Both the position numbers and the translations under genes were made by a program. The notes beneath the pieces were generated by a model. It was not told the DNA's origin. It worked only from the letters and a program-made list of their open reading frames with translations, and made no database searches. Source: CBDAQD01 sp965275905 (GTDB lineage: Bacteria; Pseudomonadota; Alphaproteobacteria; Rhizobiales; JAJFHC01). From it: DNA of 64,000 nucleotides. Below are positions 1-8,341 of the stretch, in pieces (position 1 is the first letter of the stretch; every line of letters starts with the position of its first letter). The stretch spans positions 1 through 64,000 of the forward strand of contig CBDHYJ010000080.1 of NCBI GenBank assembly GCA_965275905.1, in the 5' to 3' direction.

Positions 1-53
1 GGCACGCGGCAGGGCCGGCTGCTCTCCTCGCTCCAGGAATAGGGAATATTCCG

Positions 54-798
54 ATGCACAAGATCCTCGCGCTCTGGCCGTGCCCCGCTCCACCTCGACC
101 GCCTTCGAATGGATGATGCGCCAGCGCGGCGACACGCAGTGTTTCCACGAGCCGTTCGGCGAGGCCTGGTATCAGGGCGAAACCCCGCTCTGGCCCGCGC
201 TTCCGCGAGGGCGACGTGCGCACGCCGGGACTGACGCTCGGGAGCGTGTGGACCGGCCTGCAGGCGGCGGCGAAGCCGGCCCCGTCTTCTCAAGGACTTC
301 CCCCACTATATCGACCACATGTGGACCGACGCGTTCCTGGACCATTTCACGCACAGCTTCCTGATCCGCGATCCCGCCAAGACGATCACGTCGATGTTCG
401 ACAAGTGGCCGGACTTCCACGAGAAGGAAGTCGGCTTCGCCGAGCAGCGCGCACTGTTCGACCGGATCTGCGACCGCGCCGGCACGCCGCCCCCGGTGCT
501 CGACAGCGACGACCTGCTCGAAGACCCACACGGCTTGGTCGAGGCCTGGTGCGACGCGGTCGGCATCCCGTTCATGGCCGACGCGCTCAGCTGGGAACCC
601 GGCGCCCGCGACGAGGTCAGCTGGTGGGACGGCGGCTCTTTTCACGCCAATCTCAGGAACTCCGATGGCTGAAACCCCAGCAACGCAAATACGTGGATAT
701 CTCGGATGCGCCCAAGCGGGTGAAAGAGATTCACGCGGACGTCCTTCCCCATACTGAACACCTGCGCCGTCATCGGGCTCGGATTGAAAACGGAGTAG
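54..798 (+). pseudogene. Sulfotransferase-family protein, reading frame broken by several single-base shifts
   Basis: Joining three frames gives one continuous sulfotransferase-like protein. It starts MHKILALW at 54, continues with the PRSTSTAFEWMMRQRGD nucleotide-binding stretch, and later has the FLIRDPAKTITSMF region typical of the 3'-phosphate-binding part of PAPS-dependent sulfotransferases. Restoring the frame needs a missing base near 77, an extra C in 194-196, and missing bases near 275, 291 and 669; all lie at or beside G or C runs. The C-terminal part then runs in the same frame as the downstream APS kinase, and another shift near 780-798 would provide its own stop. The neighbour cysC would supply the sulfate donor PAPS. 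Either the gene is decaying or the sequence here has errors; the clustering at the window edge favours errors. Confidence 0.6.
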
Positions 799-803
799 CC
801 GGA

Positions 804-1451
804 ATGTCTCTCACAGGTTCGAACCCCCAGGGTCAGACGCCTCACACGTCGAGCAATGTCGAATGGCACGGCATGAAAGTCGACAAGGCGCTTCGGGCGA
901 CGTCCAACGGACAAAAGCCCTGCGCGCTCTGGTTCACCGGTTTCTCGGGTGCCGGCAAATCCACGATAGCCGACAGGCTGGAGCAGAAACTCTATCAGGC
1001 CGGCAAGCGGACCTATTTGCTCGACGGTGACAATGTCCGCCACGGCCTCAACAGGGATCTCGGCTTTTCCGACGAAGACCGCGTCGAGAACATCAGGCGT
1101 ATCGCGGAGATGTCCAAGCTGTTTGTCGATGCGGGACTGATTGTGCTCGTCTCTTTCATCTCGCCGTTCCGTGCCGAGCGCCGGATGGCGCGCGAACTTC
1201 TGGACGCGGGCGAATTCGTCGAAATCTTCGTCGACACGCCGCTGGATGTCTGCGAAGAGCGTGACCCCAAGGGGCTCTACAGGAAGGCCCGCGCCGGGGA
1301 GATCAGGCAGTTCACCGGGATCGACTCGGCCTATGAGAAGCCGGAGTCACCGGAGATCGTTCTCAAGGCTGCCGAGCATGACCCCGACGCTTTGGCCGAT
1401 CAGATCATCCGGTTCCTGGATGACAACAGCTACATGACCCAATGGCGATGA
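804..1451 (+). CDS. cysC: Adenylyl-sulfate (APS) kinase
   Basis: Phosphorylates adenylyl sulfate to PAPS, the sulfate donor for assimilation and for sulfotransferases such as the one just upstream. The 215-residue protein has the family's usual length. It shows the Walker A motif GFSGAGKST at residues 46-54, the DGDNVRHGLN substrate loop at about 74-83, and the conserved FISPFRAERR and DPKGLYRKAR segments. It is a stand-alone kinase, not fused to CysN. The frame stays open upstream into the broken sulfotransferase gene, so the start at 804 is chosen by homology to the family's N terminus; ATG 876 is an alternative. Ribosome binding upstream is weak. Confidence 0.9.
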   Translation: MSLTGSNPQGQTPHTSSNVEWHGMKVDKALRATSNGQKPCALWFTGFSGAGKSTIADRLEQKLYQAGKRTYLLDGDNVRHGLNRDLGFSDEDRVENIRRIAEMSKLFVDAGLIVLVSFISPFRAERRMARELLDAGEFVEIFVDTPLDVCEERDPKGLYRKARAGEIRQFTGIDSAYEKPESPEIVLKAAEHDPDALADQIIRFLDDNSYMTQWR

Positions 1452-1682
1452 CCGTGGCGGCTTAGGCTGCGCCATTACAGATCGGTTGGCAAAATGACCG
1501 ACAGCACCACCGGACAAGCCCTGCCGGGGGCGCGGTCGGAACACTGTCAGATCAGAGGAAGATCGTCTCTGTGAATTGCTGAGGCGGCAACCACTTCGCG
1601 CTCCGGGTGACTAACGGATGAGCGGTGTCTTCCAGGGACACCGGCTCGACCGACTGAAACCCAGATCATCAGGAGCAAACTC

Positions 1683-2024
1683 ATGACCATCAAACGCATT
1701 GCGCTTGCCGCCACCGTGCTGGCGCTTCTCCCCAGCGCCCAGATCGGCACGACTATCGCCGTTTCCGGAATGGCCGTCTCCGGGCTCACCCTCGGCATGT
1801 CCACCCCGGCGGAAGCGAAGAAGAAAAAGAAAAGCAAGAATGAAAGGATTGTCGAACGCCTGAACCGCAAGCTTGAAAGGCTTGATAAGCGCAAGCAGAA
1901 AGCCGCGGAGCGCGCCGCCGAGAAAATGGAATTCTCCGACTTTACACACGGCGGATCCAGTCAGCCCCTCGACGGCTCAAGTCCGCCTCCGTACAACCCG
2001 GGATCCAACCCCCAGCCGGAATAA
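1683..2024 (+). CDS. Small secreted basic protein of unknown function
   Basis: A 113-residue protein with a long hydrophobic leader and a probable signal peptidase site after PAEA near residue 45, directly before a KKKKKSK cluster. The mature part starts with a highly charged, Lys/Arg-rich helix (about residues 46-85) and ends in a Pro/Gly/Ser-rich tail. An AGGAG ribosome binding site lies 8 bases before ATG. I recognise no family. It may be a periplasmic or envelope protein; neighbour 2322-2720 is also small, basic and secreted. Confidence 0.6.
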   Translation: MTIKRIALAATVLALLPSAQIGTTIAVSGMAVSGLTLGMSTPAEAKKKKKSKNERIVERLNRKLERLDKRKQKAAERAAEKMEFSDFTHGGSSQPLDGSSPPPYNPGSNPQPE

Positions 2025-2321
2025 GCCTCACAATTGTGGCACTCGGGGCAGGCCTCGCGCCTGCCCTTCGTGATTCCGACTGTCGCCGCGCCGCGGACGT
2101 CCCCCTGCCCGGTCCCGGGAAATTTTCTTGCCGCAAGCGCAAACCGATTTCCGTTTCAGGTGACTAACCGAACGAGACGGTGCGGACCGGATGAGCCCGC
2201 GAGAACCGATGCCGGGCCACCGCCGCTGTCTCCCCGAACCCATCGCTTCCGACCGGGACGGCAGCCAGCCCGATCGCGCCGGAAGCCAACCTGAAAACAA
2301 GACTTCTTAAGGAAACCCGCT

Positions 2322-2720
2322 ATGCACAAACGTACTTTTCTCATTGCCGCCGCCAGCATCATCGCCGCGGCCACGCTGTCGGCTCCGGCCCAGTCCGCCA
2401 CCTGGAAACATCTCGGCACCAAGCAGGTCAACTGGCTGCTCGACCGCGACACCATCCATGTCGGCCAGTCGGAAGGGCTGTTCCGCAAGATCCAGATCAG
2501 GGTCCGCGGCAACAAGCTGTTCATGCACCGGCTCAAGATCACGTTCGGCAACGGTGCCGTGCAGTTCGTGCCGCTGCGCTTCCATTTCGCCCAGGGCACG
2601 AACAGCCGTGTCATCGATCTGCGCGGCGACAAGCGTTACATCAAAAGGGTGACGATGATCTATTCGAAGCCGTGGAACGGACAGGGCCGCACGAAGGTCC
2701 GGCTGTTCGGCCGGCGCTGA
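2322..2720 (+). CDS. Small secreted protein, possible DUF2541-like beta-sandwich
   Basis: A 132-residue protein with a clear signal peptide (MHKRTFLIAAAS followed by an Ala-rich core, cleavage probably after AQSA near residue 26). The mature part is rich in beta-strand pattern and basic residues: KIQIRVRGNKLFMHRLKITFGNG, then a VIDLRGDKRYIKRVTMIY segment. This layout resembles the DUF2541/YaaI group of small periplasmic proteins, but I cannot confirm membership by eye. An AAGGA site sits 9 bases before ATG. A strong terminator-like hairpin follows the stop at 2745-2763. Confidence 0.6.
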   Translation: MHKRTFLIAAASIIAAATLSAPAQSATWKHLGTKQVNWLLDRDTIHVGQSEGLFRKIQIRVRGNKLFMHRLKITFGNGAVQFVPLRFHFAQGTNSRVIDLRGDKRYIKRVTMIYSKPWNGQGRTKVRLFGRR

Positions 2721-2744
2721 TCTATCGGTGGGCTCGATGAGTGG

Positions 2745-2774
2745 CGGCCCCGGCCCGGGGCCGTCATTCTTTCT
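2745..2774 (+). terminator. Rho-independent terminator
   Basis: CGGCCCC (2745-2751) pairs with GGGGCCG (2757-2763) around a 5-base loop and is followed by TCATTCTTTCTT. It lies 25 bases after the stop of the small secreted protein gene and closes that transcription unit. Confidence 0.7.
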
Positions 2775-3110
2775 TCTGAAACGGAGCGCCACCGAACGAC
2801 CTGGCACTGCTTGCACTAGAGCCATGGGCCTCGGCTCCGCCACCTGAACCCGCATCCCGTGCTCGGCTGTGCGGGATCAAACAGAATCTTCAAAGGGCCT
2901 CGTCCCTGACTGCCTCAAGCAGTTGGCGAAACAGGCAAAGCTCTACAAAAGGGACGATGGGGCAATGTCAGGTTTCGGCCCATTGCTGACCTTCAATCGT
3001 TGAATTGACGGTTTCACAAAGAGGCCATTCGTTGCAGCGCAACCGGACAATCGTTCTCGATGACGGCTCTGCGAACAGGGCGGAAGTTGGAAGTTCTGGT
3101 TCGCCTGGCT
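2775..3110. other. Intergenic stretch, left edge of accessory island
   Basis: No credible gene is seen here. Composition drops from the GC-rich neighbourhood towards the AT-richer DNA that follows. I looked for a tRNA or a direct repeat matching the 8.2-8.3 kb region that could mark the island ends and found none. Confidence 0.4.
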
Positions 3111-3818
3111 TCACAGGACGCCGAGCAGTCTCTTCGCGGCTTCTATTACGGCTTCGAGCTTCTCCGGGTTTAGCGTGAAATAACCCGTGCCACCCGCAGG
3201 GATTGCCCACCTAATTGCAGTGTCGACCATCAGATCGCCCTTTTTCAAGCACCAAGCCAAACCTTTGTTCAATGCCGTGACCAATCTCTCGATGATCTTT
3301 TGCAGTTGTTTTGGGTCAGGATCATCCTTGGCGACTTCGTCACTAAGGTCTTCCAAAGGCCCCCAAACGATGACCAGTTCCTGCGCGATTAGAACATCCT
3401 CAATTATCTCTGGGGGCATGTTCCCGCCGATCCCGTGCCTATTGAAGGAGGCACTGAGCAGATCGACCTCAAGCGCCTCGATGTGCCTTTCGAGGTCGAA
3501 TTTTGCGCGGATCTTCTCGATCTCTTCGGCAACGGCTTCGGGGCCGGCTTCCCAGATCGCGTCGTCGATCAGCGCCACTCGGCGCTGCAATTCCCAATCG
3601 ATTGGCTTACCGTCGAGAAAGCCTTGGTACCACTCGCGCCAGAACGCACCGTTCTTTCCTGACCATTCGTACCAATTGTCAAAAAACCTGAGTGCGTCGT
3701 TTTCTTCTTTTGATGGAAGGTTGCGCCATAGTTTCTCGTTCCGAAGAGCTTCGGCACGCCGATCTGCCAGCGCTTTCGTGGTCAATCTAACATTCTTTGC
3801 AACCGCACGAATTTCCAA
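3111..3818 (-). CDS. Hypothetical protein with FFDNWYEW and HGIGGNMPPE motifs, 5' end uncertain
   Basis: A 235-residue protein if started at TTG 3818. Residues 44-75 carry a Trp-rich block (FFDNWYEWSG, FWREWYQGFLDGKPIDWELQRRVALI) and residue 130 onward reads HGIGGNMPPE. I have seen this combination in uncharacterised alphaproteobacterial proteins, usually as one module of a longer protein. The coding frame stays open and protein-like upstream to about 3897 (GFENSTETSVEDGLFC), yet contains no ATG or GTG there before a TAA. The gene may therefore be 5'-truncated or frameshifted. It opens the accessory island and no function can be given. Confidence 0.5.
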   Translation of the reverse strand: MEIRAVAKNVRLTTKALADRRAEALRNEKLWRNLPSKEENDALRFFDNWYEWSGKNGAFWREWYQGFLDGKPIDWELQRRVALIDDAIWEAGPEAVAEEIEKIRAKFDLERHIEALEVDLLSASFNRHGIGGNMPPEIIEDVLIAQELVIVWGPLEDLSDEVAKDDPDPKQLQKIIERLVTALNKGLAWCLKKGDLMVDTAIRWAIPAGGTGYFTLNPEKLEAVIEAAKRLLGVL

Positions 3819-3858
3819 ACAAAATAGACCATCTTCAACGGAGGTCTCAGTAGAGTTC

Positions 3859-4242
3859 TCAAATCCAATACTGCTGCCTGCTCCGAAATAGTAGTTTTAT
3901 CGCGGGCATCCCACTTGCGACCGATGCGCTGAAAATCCGTTCTTTTCGCCTGTATGCTAGGTAGTGTGTGTCTGGCCGGTTTGGTGGATCATGAGGGCTT
4001 GAAAATTTCTGGAGATCGAGATTTACACCGGACAAAACTGTAATCGCACACCTAAAATGGTCGAGTGCGAAGCTTCCGGGCAAGTTGACGGGAATGTCTT
4101 CGGGGTGCGAGATCGCCGCGAAGTTTCTTAGAAGATGTCTCGTTATCAGGATTTGCCGAGAATAAGCTGACAGCCAGCCAAGTCGTCGCAGTGCATTTTC
4201 AAATTCTTTGACAGGTTGCGGCCGGTCTGAATCCATGGGCAT
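3859..4242 (-). CDS. Hypothetical protein, possibly a gene fragment
   Basis: A 127-residue open frame (starts MPMDSDRPQPVKEFENALRRLGW) with no recognised domain. Its 3' end overlaps, in another frame, the start-less upstream extension of the 3111-3818 gene. The two may be pieces of one ancestral gene separated by a frameshift, or this may be a chance frame in low-GC DNA. No good ribosome binding site precedes ATG 4242. Confidence 0.25.
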   Translation of the reverse strand: MPMDSDRPQPVKEFENALRRLGWLSAYSRQILITRHLLRNFAAISHPEDIPVNLPGSFALDHFRCAITVLSGVNLDLQKFSSPHDPPNRPDTHYLAYRRKERIFSASVASGMPAIKLLFRSRQQYWI

Positions 4243-4358
4243 CTCACAAATTCATATCATATCACTCATGATGACTGAGCTCTTTCAAATCCGCAATTTC
4301 TCAATAACCGACCATATCGACCACGGATAATCCACCTAGGCCGTCCGGCTCATTCAGT

Positions 4359-4480
4359 TCACCAGCACCTTACAAGACCGGCCCAATCCGGTCGCTGGTG
4401 AGGCATTATGGCTGCTGCAACGCAGCATGAAAAAGCGGTCGTTCGCTGAGTATGTAACGCAGACCTTCTGGTGAAGGTCT
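4359..4480. other. Three consecutive stem-loops upstream of the methyltransferase gene
   Basis: Three inverted repeats follow one another in 122 bases. The first is TCACCAGC 4359-4366 with GCTGGTGA 4394-4401, enclosing GACCGG 4376-4381 and CCGGTC 4388-4393, so the two stems stack on one side with a 9-base bulge on the other. The second is TGCTGC 4413-4418 with GCAGCA 4422-4427. The third is AGACCTT 4461-4467 with AAGGTCT 4474-4480. None is followed by a T run. This could be a structured leader or small RNA, or a recombination or attachment site. The surrounding gap (4243-4617) holds no convincing gene. Confidence 0.45.
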
Positions 4481-4617
4481 ACCTGCACGCATTAGGGCCT
4501 TGCAGACATCGTGATCGTGCAGCCATGAACAGCGTAGCGCCGTAGGCCACAATATGCGGCTAAAACTAGCTGTCGACACGGTTGCGTTTCGCACCAAAAA
4601 AAACGATTCTGGGTTCT

Positions 4618-5493
4618 ATGAATGACAACGGCGTCATAGGCTTGGCCGATTATCCTCGACGGCATGCGCAGGCATCTGCCTCACCGTTTCGCTATCCGGG
4701 AGGCAAGGGATTCCTGACCGGTTTCCTAGCGAAGGAGACTGTAGCGAGTCTGGCGGGGGTAGAGAAACGCTACGCCGAACCGTTCTGCGGCGGGGCCGGC
4801 GCAGCGCTCAACTTGCTTAAAGACGGAACAGTTTCGCGTATCGCACTGAACGACTTCGATATACGGATCTACTCTGCATGGACCGCCATCGTGCGAGAAA
4901 CAGACCGATTCATCGCCCGAATTCGCGAGACGCCCCCGACCATTGCAACTTGGTGCCGGATGCGTGAGCAGGTCGAGGAAGGGGGCGAAGACTACAGCTT
5001 CGACCTGGGGTTCGCGACCTATTTTCTCAACCGAACAAGCACGGCGGGGATTGTCCTTGGCTCCGGGCCGATTGGGGGGTTCGAACAGTCAGGGAAATGG
5101 AAGATCGATGTTAGGTATTATGCTGACAGCATGATCCGGCGCATCGCATGGATAGGTGCTCATCGGGAGCAAATCGAGATTACCTGTGAAGCCGCCCATG
5201 TTTTCCTTCAGCGTGAAGTCACTCAAGACGAAGTCGATGGAACTTTTTATTTCGTTGATCCGCCCTATATCGAAGCCGGCTCCAAACTCTATCTGAACGC
5301 GATGGATCTGCCGCAGCACCGTGCATTAGCGCAATTCCTCCGTTCCGGTGCTCTGCCGCATTGGATTCTGACTTACGACGATGATCCCTACGTACGCACC
5401 ATCTACGATGGTTGTGACATCCGGCAACTCGAAGTCAACTACAGCCTAAGACGCACTCGGAAAGCGCGCGAACTGATCATCCGAGCCGCCTAA
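4618..5493 (+). CDS. D12-class N6-adenine DNA methyltransferase
   Basis: A 291-residue DNA adenine methylase of the Dam/DpnM (MethyltransfD12) type. FRYPGGK at residues 24-30 and EPFCGGAGA near 54-62 form the AdoMet site; DPPY at 214-217 is the catalytic motif that flips out and methylates adenine. ATG 4618 is preferred over the TTG at 4582 because the conserved FRYPGGK then sits at a normal distance from the start. The stop overlaps the stop of the convergent nuclease-like gene (5490-6464) by 4 bases. Together with that gene and the ParB-like gene it looks like the modification part of a restriction-modification-type island. Recognition sequence unknown. Confidence 0.85.
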   Translation: MNDNGVIGLADYPRRHAQASASPFRYPGGKGFLTGFLAKETVASLAGVEKRYAEPFCGGAGAALNLLKDGTVSRIALNDFDIRIYSAWTAIVRETDRFIARIRETPPTIATWCRMREQVEEGGEDYSFDLGFATYFLNRTSTAGIVLGSGPIGGFEQSGKWKIDVRYYADSMIRRIAWIGAHREQIEITCEAAHVFLQREVTQDEVDGTFYFVDPPYIEAGSKLYLNAMDLPQHRALAQFLRSGALPHWILTYDDDPYVRTIYDGCDIRQLEVNYSLRRTRKARELIIRAA

Positions 5494-6464
5494 AGCGCGA
5501 GTACGGCACTGCGGTAGTCGTCGACCCACTGCCTGATGGAATCGACGTTTTCTGTCTCGTCGAATTCTCGTCCCATTCCTAAAAGATCAAGGGCTCCGGC
5601 GACCTTCGAGGGAACGCTGAGTCTGTCTAGGATCGATCCATGTTTGATATCGAGATTTTGAGCTTTCGCACCGTTGTCCCGGCGGAATGGTATGACAGTC
5701 GCCATATCTCGGTTTGCTGGCCACGTGAGCACATAGCCTTGTTGAAATGGCTCAATGTACTCGCGCACTGATTTGCCGCGCCAGTTCACTCCGCTCGCCA
5801 GCTGACCGATGATGATTCGGGAAGCCAGTTGAGCACCATAGGGATAATTTGACCAACCAATGACATCAATGCCGCCGTCTTTGTCGTCAGGCGATGCCGC
5901 TGCGGTCGGTTCGTTATGAGGTTTGATGGTACTACCGCGTTCCCAACCTCGACGGAGTGCAGCTATGATGGGCTCACCTTCGATGCGTGGCCAACCGAGG
6001 CTAATCGCCCCCCGTCCCGCCTCTGAGGCCAATGCCAGCGTTCCGATCGTCTGGAATATCCGTCGGGTAAACAGACCCTCAAAACACTTGAGGTCGGGGT
6101 CCCATCCCTTCTTTCCTTTGACCCGAAGGAATGCGCAAATCAGGCAAGCAAGATAGGTGTACTGTGCTGGCGTGGTTGCGATGCTGTATTCGAGAGTATC
6201 TCCTGTCGAGTCGAGATCGAACGGATAGTGGTCGCCTAGCGCTTTCTTCCGGTCGTTCACTTCTTCCTCTATCTCGACGGCGCGAACATTCTCCTCGACG
6301 GCATCGTCGATAATATTCTCGTCCGGTTCTTCTTCCTGCAGCTTTTCGTCGTCAATAACACCGAGCACGGATGACCTATGGTAAGGGTCGAGGAACGACT
6401 CCATCTCAAGGTAATCTACTTGGTCGGCGATGGACGCCTGCGGCCCGGGCCCATCGTAGCGCAT
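5490..6464 (-). CDS. Probable PD-(D/E)XK restriction endonuclease-like protein
   Basis: 324 residues. The N-terminal 75 residues are strongly acidic (EEEPDENIIDDAVEEN). A helical part with CFEGLF near residues 127-132 is followed by DGGIDVIGW at 197-204 and IIIGQLASG at 217-225 with a Lys at 231. The order Glu, GIDV, then Gln in a hydrophobic strand is what PD-(D/E)XK nucleases with a Q-type third motif look like, so I infer a DNA-cutting role. The start ATG overlaps the stop of the upstream ParB-like gene (TGATG), indicating coupled translation. It converges on the methyltransferase gene. Nuclease assignment is inference from motif pattern only. Confidence 0.6.
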   Translation of the reverse strand: MRYDGPGPQASIADQVDYLEMESFLDPYHRSSVLGVIDDEKLQEEEPDENIIDDAVEENVRAVEIEEEVNDRKKALGDHYPFDLDSTGDTLEYSIATTPAQYTYLACLICAFLRVKGKKGWDPDLKCFEGLFTRRIFQTIGTLALASEAGRGAISLGWPRIEGEPIIAALRRGWERGSTIKPHNEPTAAASPDDKDGGIDVIGWSNYPYGAQLASRIIIGQLASGVNWRGKSVREYIEPFQQGYVLTWPANRDMATVIPFRRDNGAKAQNLDIKHGSILDRLSVPSKVAGALDLLGMGREFDETENVDSIRQWVDDYRSAVLAL

Positions 6465-7603
6465 CAGTCTTCCTCTGGTGCCTCGAGGACTGCCACAAGT
6501 GCCCGCGCGGAGGAGCGGACTTCGTGGGCTGTTTCCAAAACGTCTTCATGATTCTTTGGGTCGTAGGAGCCCGTATCGGCGAGGGCCTCGCGCAATCCCG
6601 CACGTGCCGCATATACGCCACGACGAAGGGCCTCTCCCTTGATTTCAGCGATAGTATAGGCGCTATCTAGGTCCCGATCAGTCTCGAGCGCTATCGTGGC
6701 GTTTTGATTACCTAGGACCTCTCGAACACGCTTGAGGTCTTTGGCCTGCGTGCGGATGATTGGCTCGACGTTCTCCCGACGGTCGCCGAACAACCATCCT
6801 AGAAGCCGCGCGAGACTTTCATGGCGGGCAGGCGGAACTGGGTCTATGGGAGGATTGCCCCGTTGATCCTCTGTCTCAAGATCCAGAAAATCGACGAACT
6901 GTTGGTAACTGAGGCCGGTGTAGAGGTGCGAAAACGCGAATTTCTTCGAGGTCCTGTCATCGATCTCCCAGAGGTGGTGCCTTTCAGCCTGATCGAGCAC
7001 CTCAATTCCGAGAACCATACGACGAAGCGTGTTGTGCCGGTCCCCCATACGCTGCGCGATCTCACGCAGAGTCATGCCGTCCTCGCCTTTTTCCCTTTCG
7101 CGATTAAGCCAAGCGGCGGCGAACCGCGCCTTCGCGTAGGCGTCCCAGGGCCGGGGGCCGTTGATGTGCTTGAACCCGATGATGTCTTGTGCGTCCTCGC
7201 GCGCGGCGACGCGATGAACATTGATCTTTTCCAGAGACGGGCGAAGATCGGCGCTCATGTCGGGGAGAGCGATGTGGGCTTCGGCAGCAATCGACGGATC
7301 GCGGAGAGCGAGGACAGCGGCGAGGCGTCGGTTTCCCTCAAGGACGACAAGGTAACCGTCCTGATGCATGACGATCATCGGCTCGATGCCAATGTATCCG
7401 TTTTGAGAGATAGATTGAAGTAGCTCGCCGATTTCGGCCTGCTGGACTAAGTTTCTAATAATGTCGGTCACGCTTCCGCCCGCTGGCTCTTTGCCAGGCA
7501 CAAAGCGAGGGTTTTCAGGGTCAAAGATCAGCCAGTCCACCGGAACTTTGGCTGAGGCACCGACCGTTAGCCCAGATTCTTGCAAGTCCTCTTGCGTCGG
7601 CAT
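6464..7603 (-). CDS. ParB/Srx-like protein with EGNRR motif and HTH
   Basis: 379 residues from ATG 7603, which has AGGAATGGGG just upstream; an in-frame ATG at 7624 is less likely. The N-terminal domain follows the ParB/sulfiredoxin fold pattern: PVDWLIFDPENPRF (residues 21-34), a helical link, then VVLEGNRRLAAVLAL at 86-100 with the phosphate-binding EGNRR. A helix-turn-helix follows (MTLREIAQRMGDRHNTLRRMV, about 173-193). It is not a chromosome-partition ParB: no ParA is present, and the gene is coupled to a nuclease-like gene and faces a DNA methyltransferase. A DNA-sensing or NTP-dependent role in the island is plausible but unproven. Confidence 0.75.
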   Translation of the reverse strand: MPTQEDLQESGLTVGASAKVPVDWLIFDPENPRFVPGKEPAGGSVTDIIRNLVQQAEIGELLQSISQNGYIGIEPMIVMHQDGYLVVLEGNRRLAAVLALRDPSIAAEAHIALPDMSADLRPSLEKINVHRVAAREDAQDIIGFKHINGPRPWDAYAKARFAAAWLNREREKGEDGMTLREIAQRMGDRHNTLRRMVLGIEVLDQAERHHLWEIDDRTSKKFAFSHLYTGLSYQQFVDFLDLETEDQRGNPPIDPVPPARHESLARLLGWLFGDRRENVEPIIRTQAKDLKRVREVLGNQNATIALETDRDLDSAYTIAEIKGEALRRGVYAARAGLREALADTGSYDPKNHEDVLETAHEVRSSARALVAVLEAPEED

Positions 7604-7624
7604 TCCCCATTCCTTTCTTTTCAC

Positions 7625-8335
7625 TATTCTTCATATGCGATCAGCGCGATCTAGTCAGCCTCATTCTCCGAGCTAGTTTTTGCGGTCCAGCGTACCCAAC
7701 ATCGCGAATGTTTGGTTAAGAGCCGGTAACAATCGCGAAAACTCAAGCGAATGCCTTGGTAGGGCTCCAAGCTCAATGGTCCTCAGGTTTCGGCTGTCGG
7801 TTGGTTTTGGAGAAGAGAGCCGGGCGCTTTAAGGATTGCTTTGGGGATTTCGCTGAGTTGCATTCTCAACTGCAACGAAAGTCGGGAATACGCCCAACGC
7901 TGCGGTTTAGTGCGGCGCGCGAAATCTCCAGATTGACTTTTCAATGCGACGAGGAATCCTGCTCGGCGTTGTCTAAATCCATCCTGACGAACCGCCCCAG
8001 GTCAGGACCGGGATCGCGCCCTAGGAAAGCGTCTCCCTTACAGAAAGCGGCGAGATCGGGATGGCGGGCGCGACGATTGGACCGAATTCACTCCGGAATC
8101 CGCAACAGTCGACGGTTGATCGAGCCGGACAGCCCAGACTGCCCCAGCAGCACGGCAATGATGTCGAAAACCACCCTTCGGCTTAACGATTCACACGATT
8201 GGTAATTGATTGTGCTGTCAGGATATTACAGGCTTTGGGGCCAGGAGATGAACGAGCAAAAATCAGAGCCGCAAAACGCACTTGCAAGGATACACACTCG
8301 CCTGAAGATGTGTTAGAGACACCCGTCCGTCCGGC
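7625..8335. other. Long intergenic region between the island and exbB
   Basis: About 700 bases. The left part should hold the promoter of the ParB/nuclease pair. An open frame at 7756-8205 on the plus strand has odd, Arg/Ser-rich composition and no ribosome binding site, and I do not call it a gene. On the minus strand near 8095-8178 a very short frame reads FDIIAVLLGQSGLSGSINRR before a stop, which could be the remnant of an older gene. No tRNA or repeat was found. Confidence 0.35.
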
Positions 8336-8341
8336 GTGAGA

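Noticed and set aside
1606..2168. The 10-base word GGTGACTAAC upstream of both small secreted genes (1606-1615 and 2159-2168)
   Set aside because: Distances to the two starts differ (about 70 and 155 bases), and a 10-base match in this space is not rare enough to call an operator.
4406..4597. 63-codon minus-strand frame upstream of the methyltransferase
   Set aside because: Overlaps the stem-loop region, shows no domain and no start signal; toxin-antitoxin or retron assignment could not be supported.
6464..7603. Chromosome or plasmid partition ParB
   Set aside because: No ParA gene or parS-like site nearby, and the EGNRR motif with nuclease and methyltransferase neighbours indicates another role.
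7756..8205. 149-codon open frame between the island and exbB
   Set aside because: No ribosome binding site, unusual Arg/Ser-rich composition, no recognisable domain.
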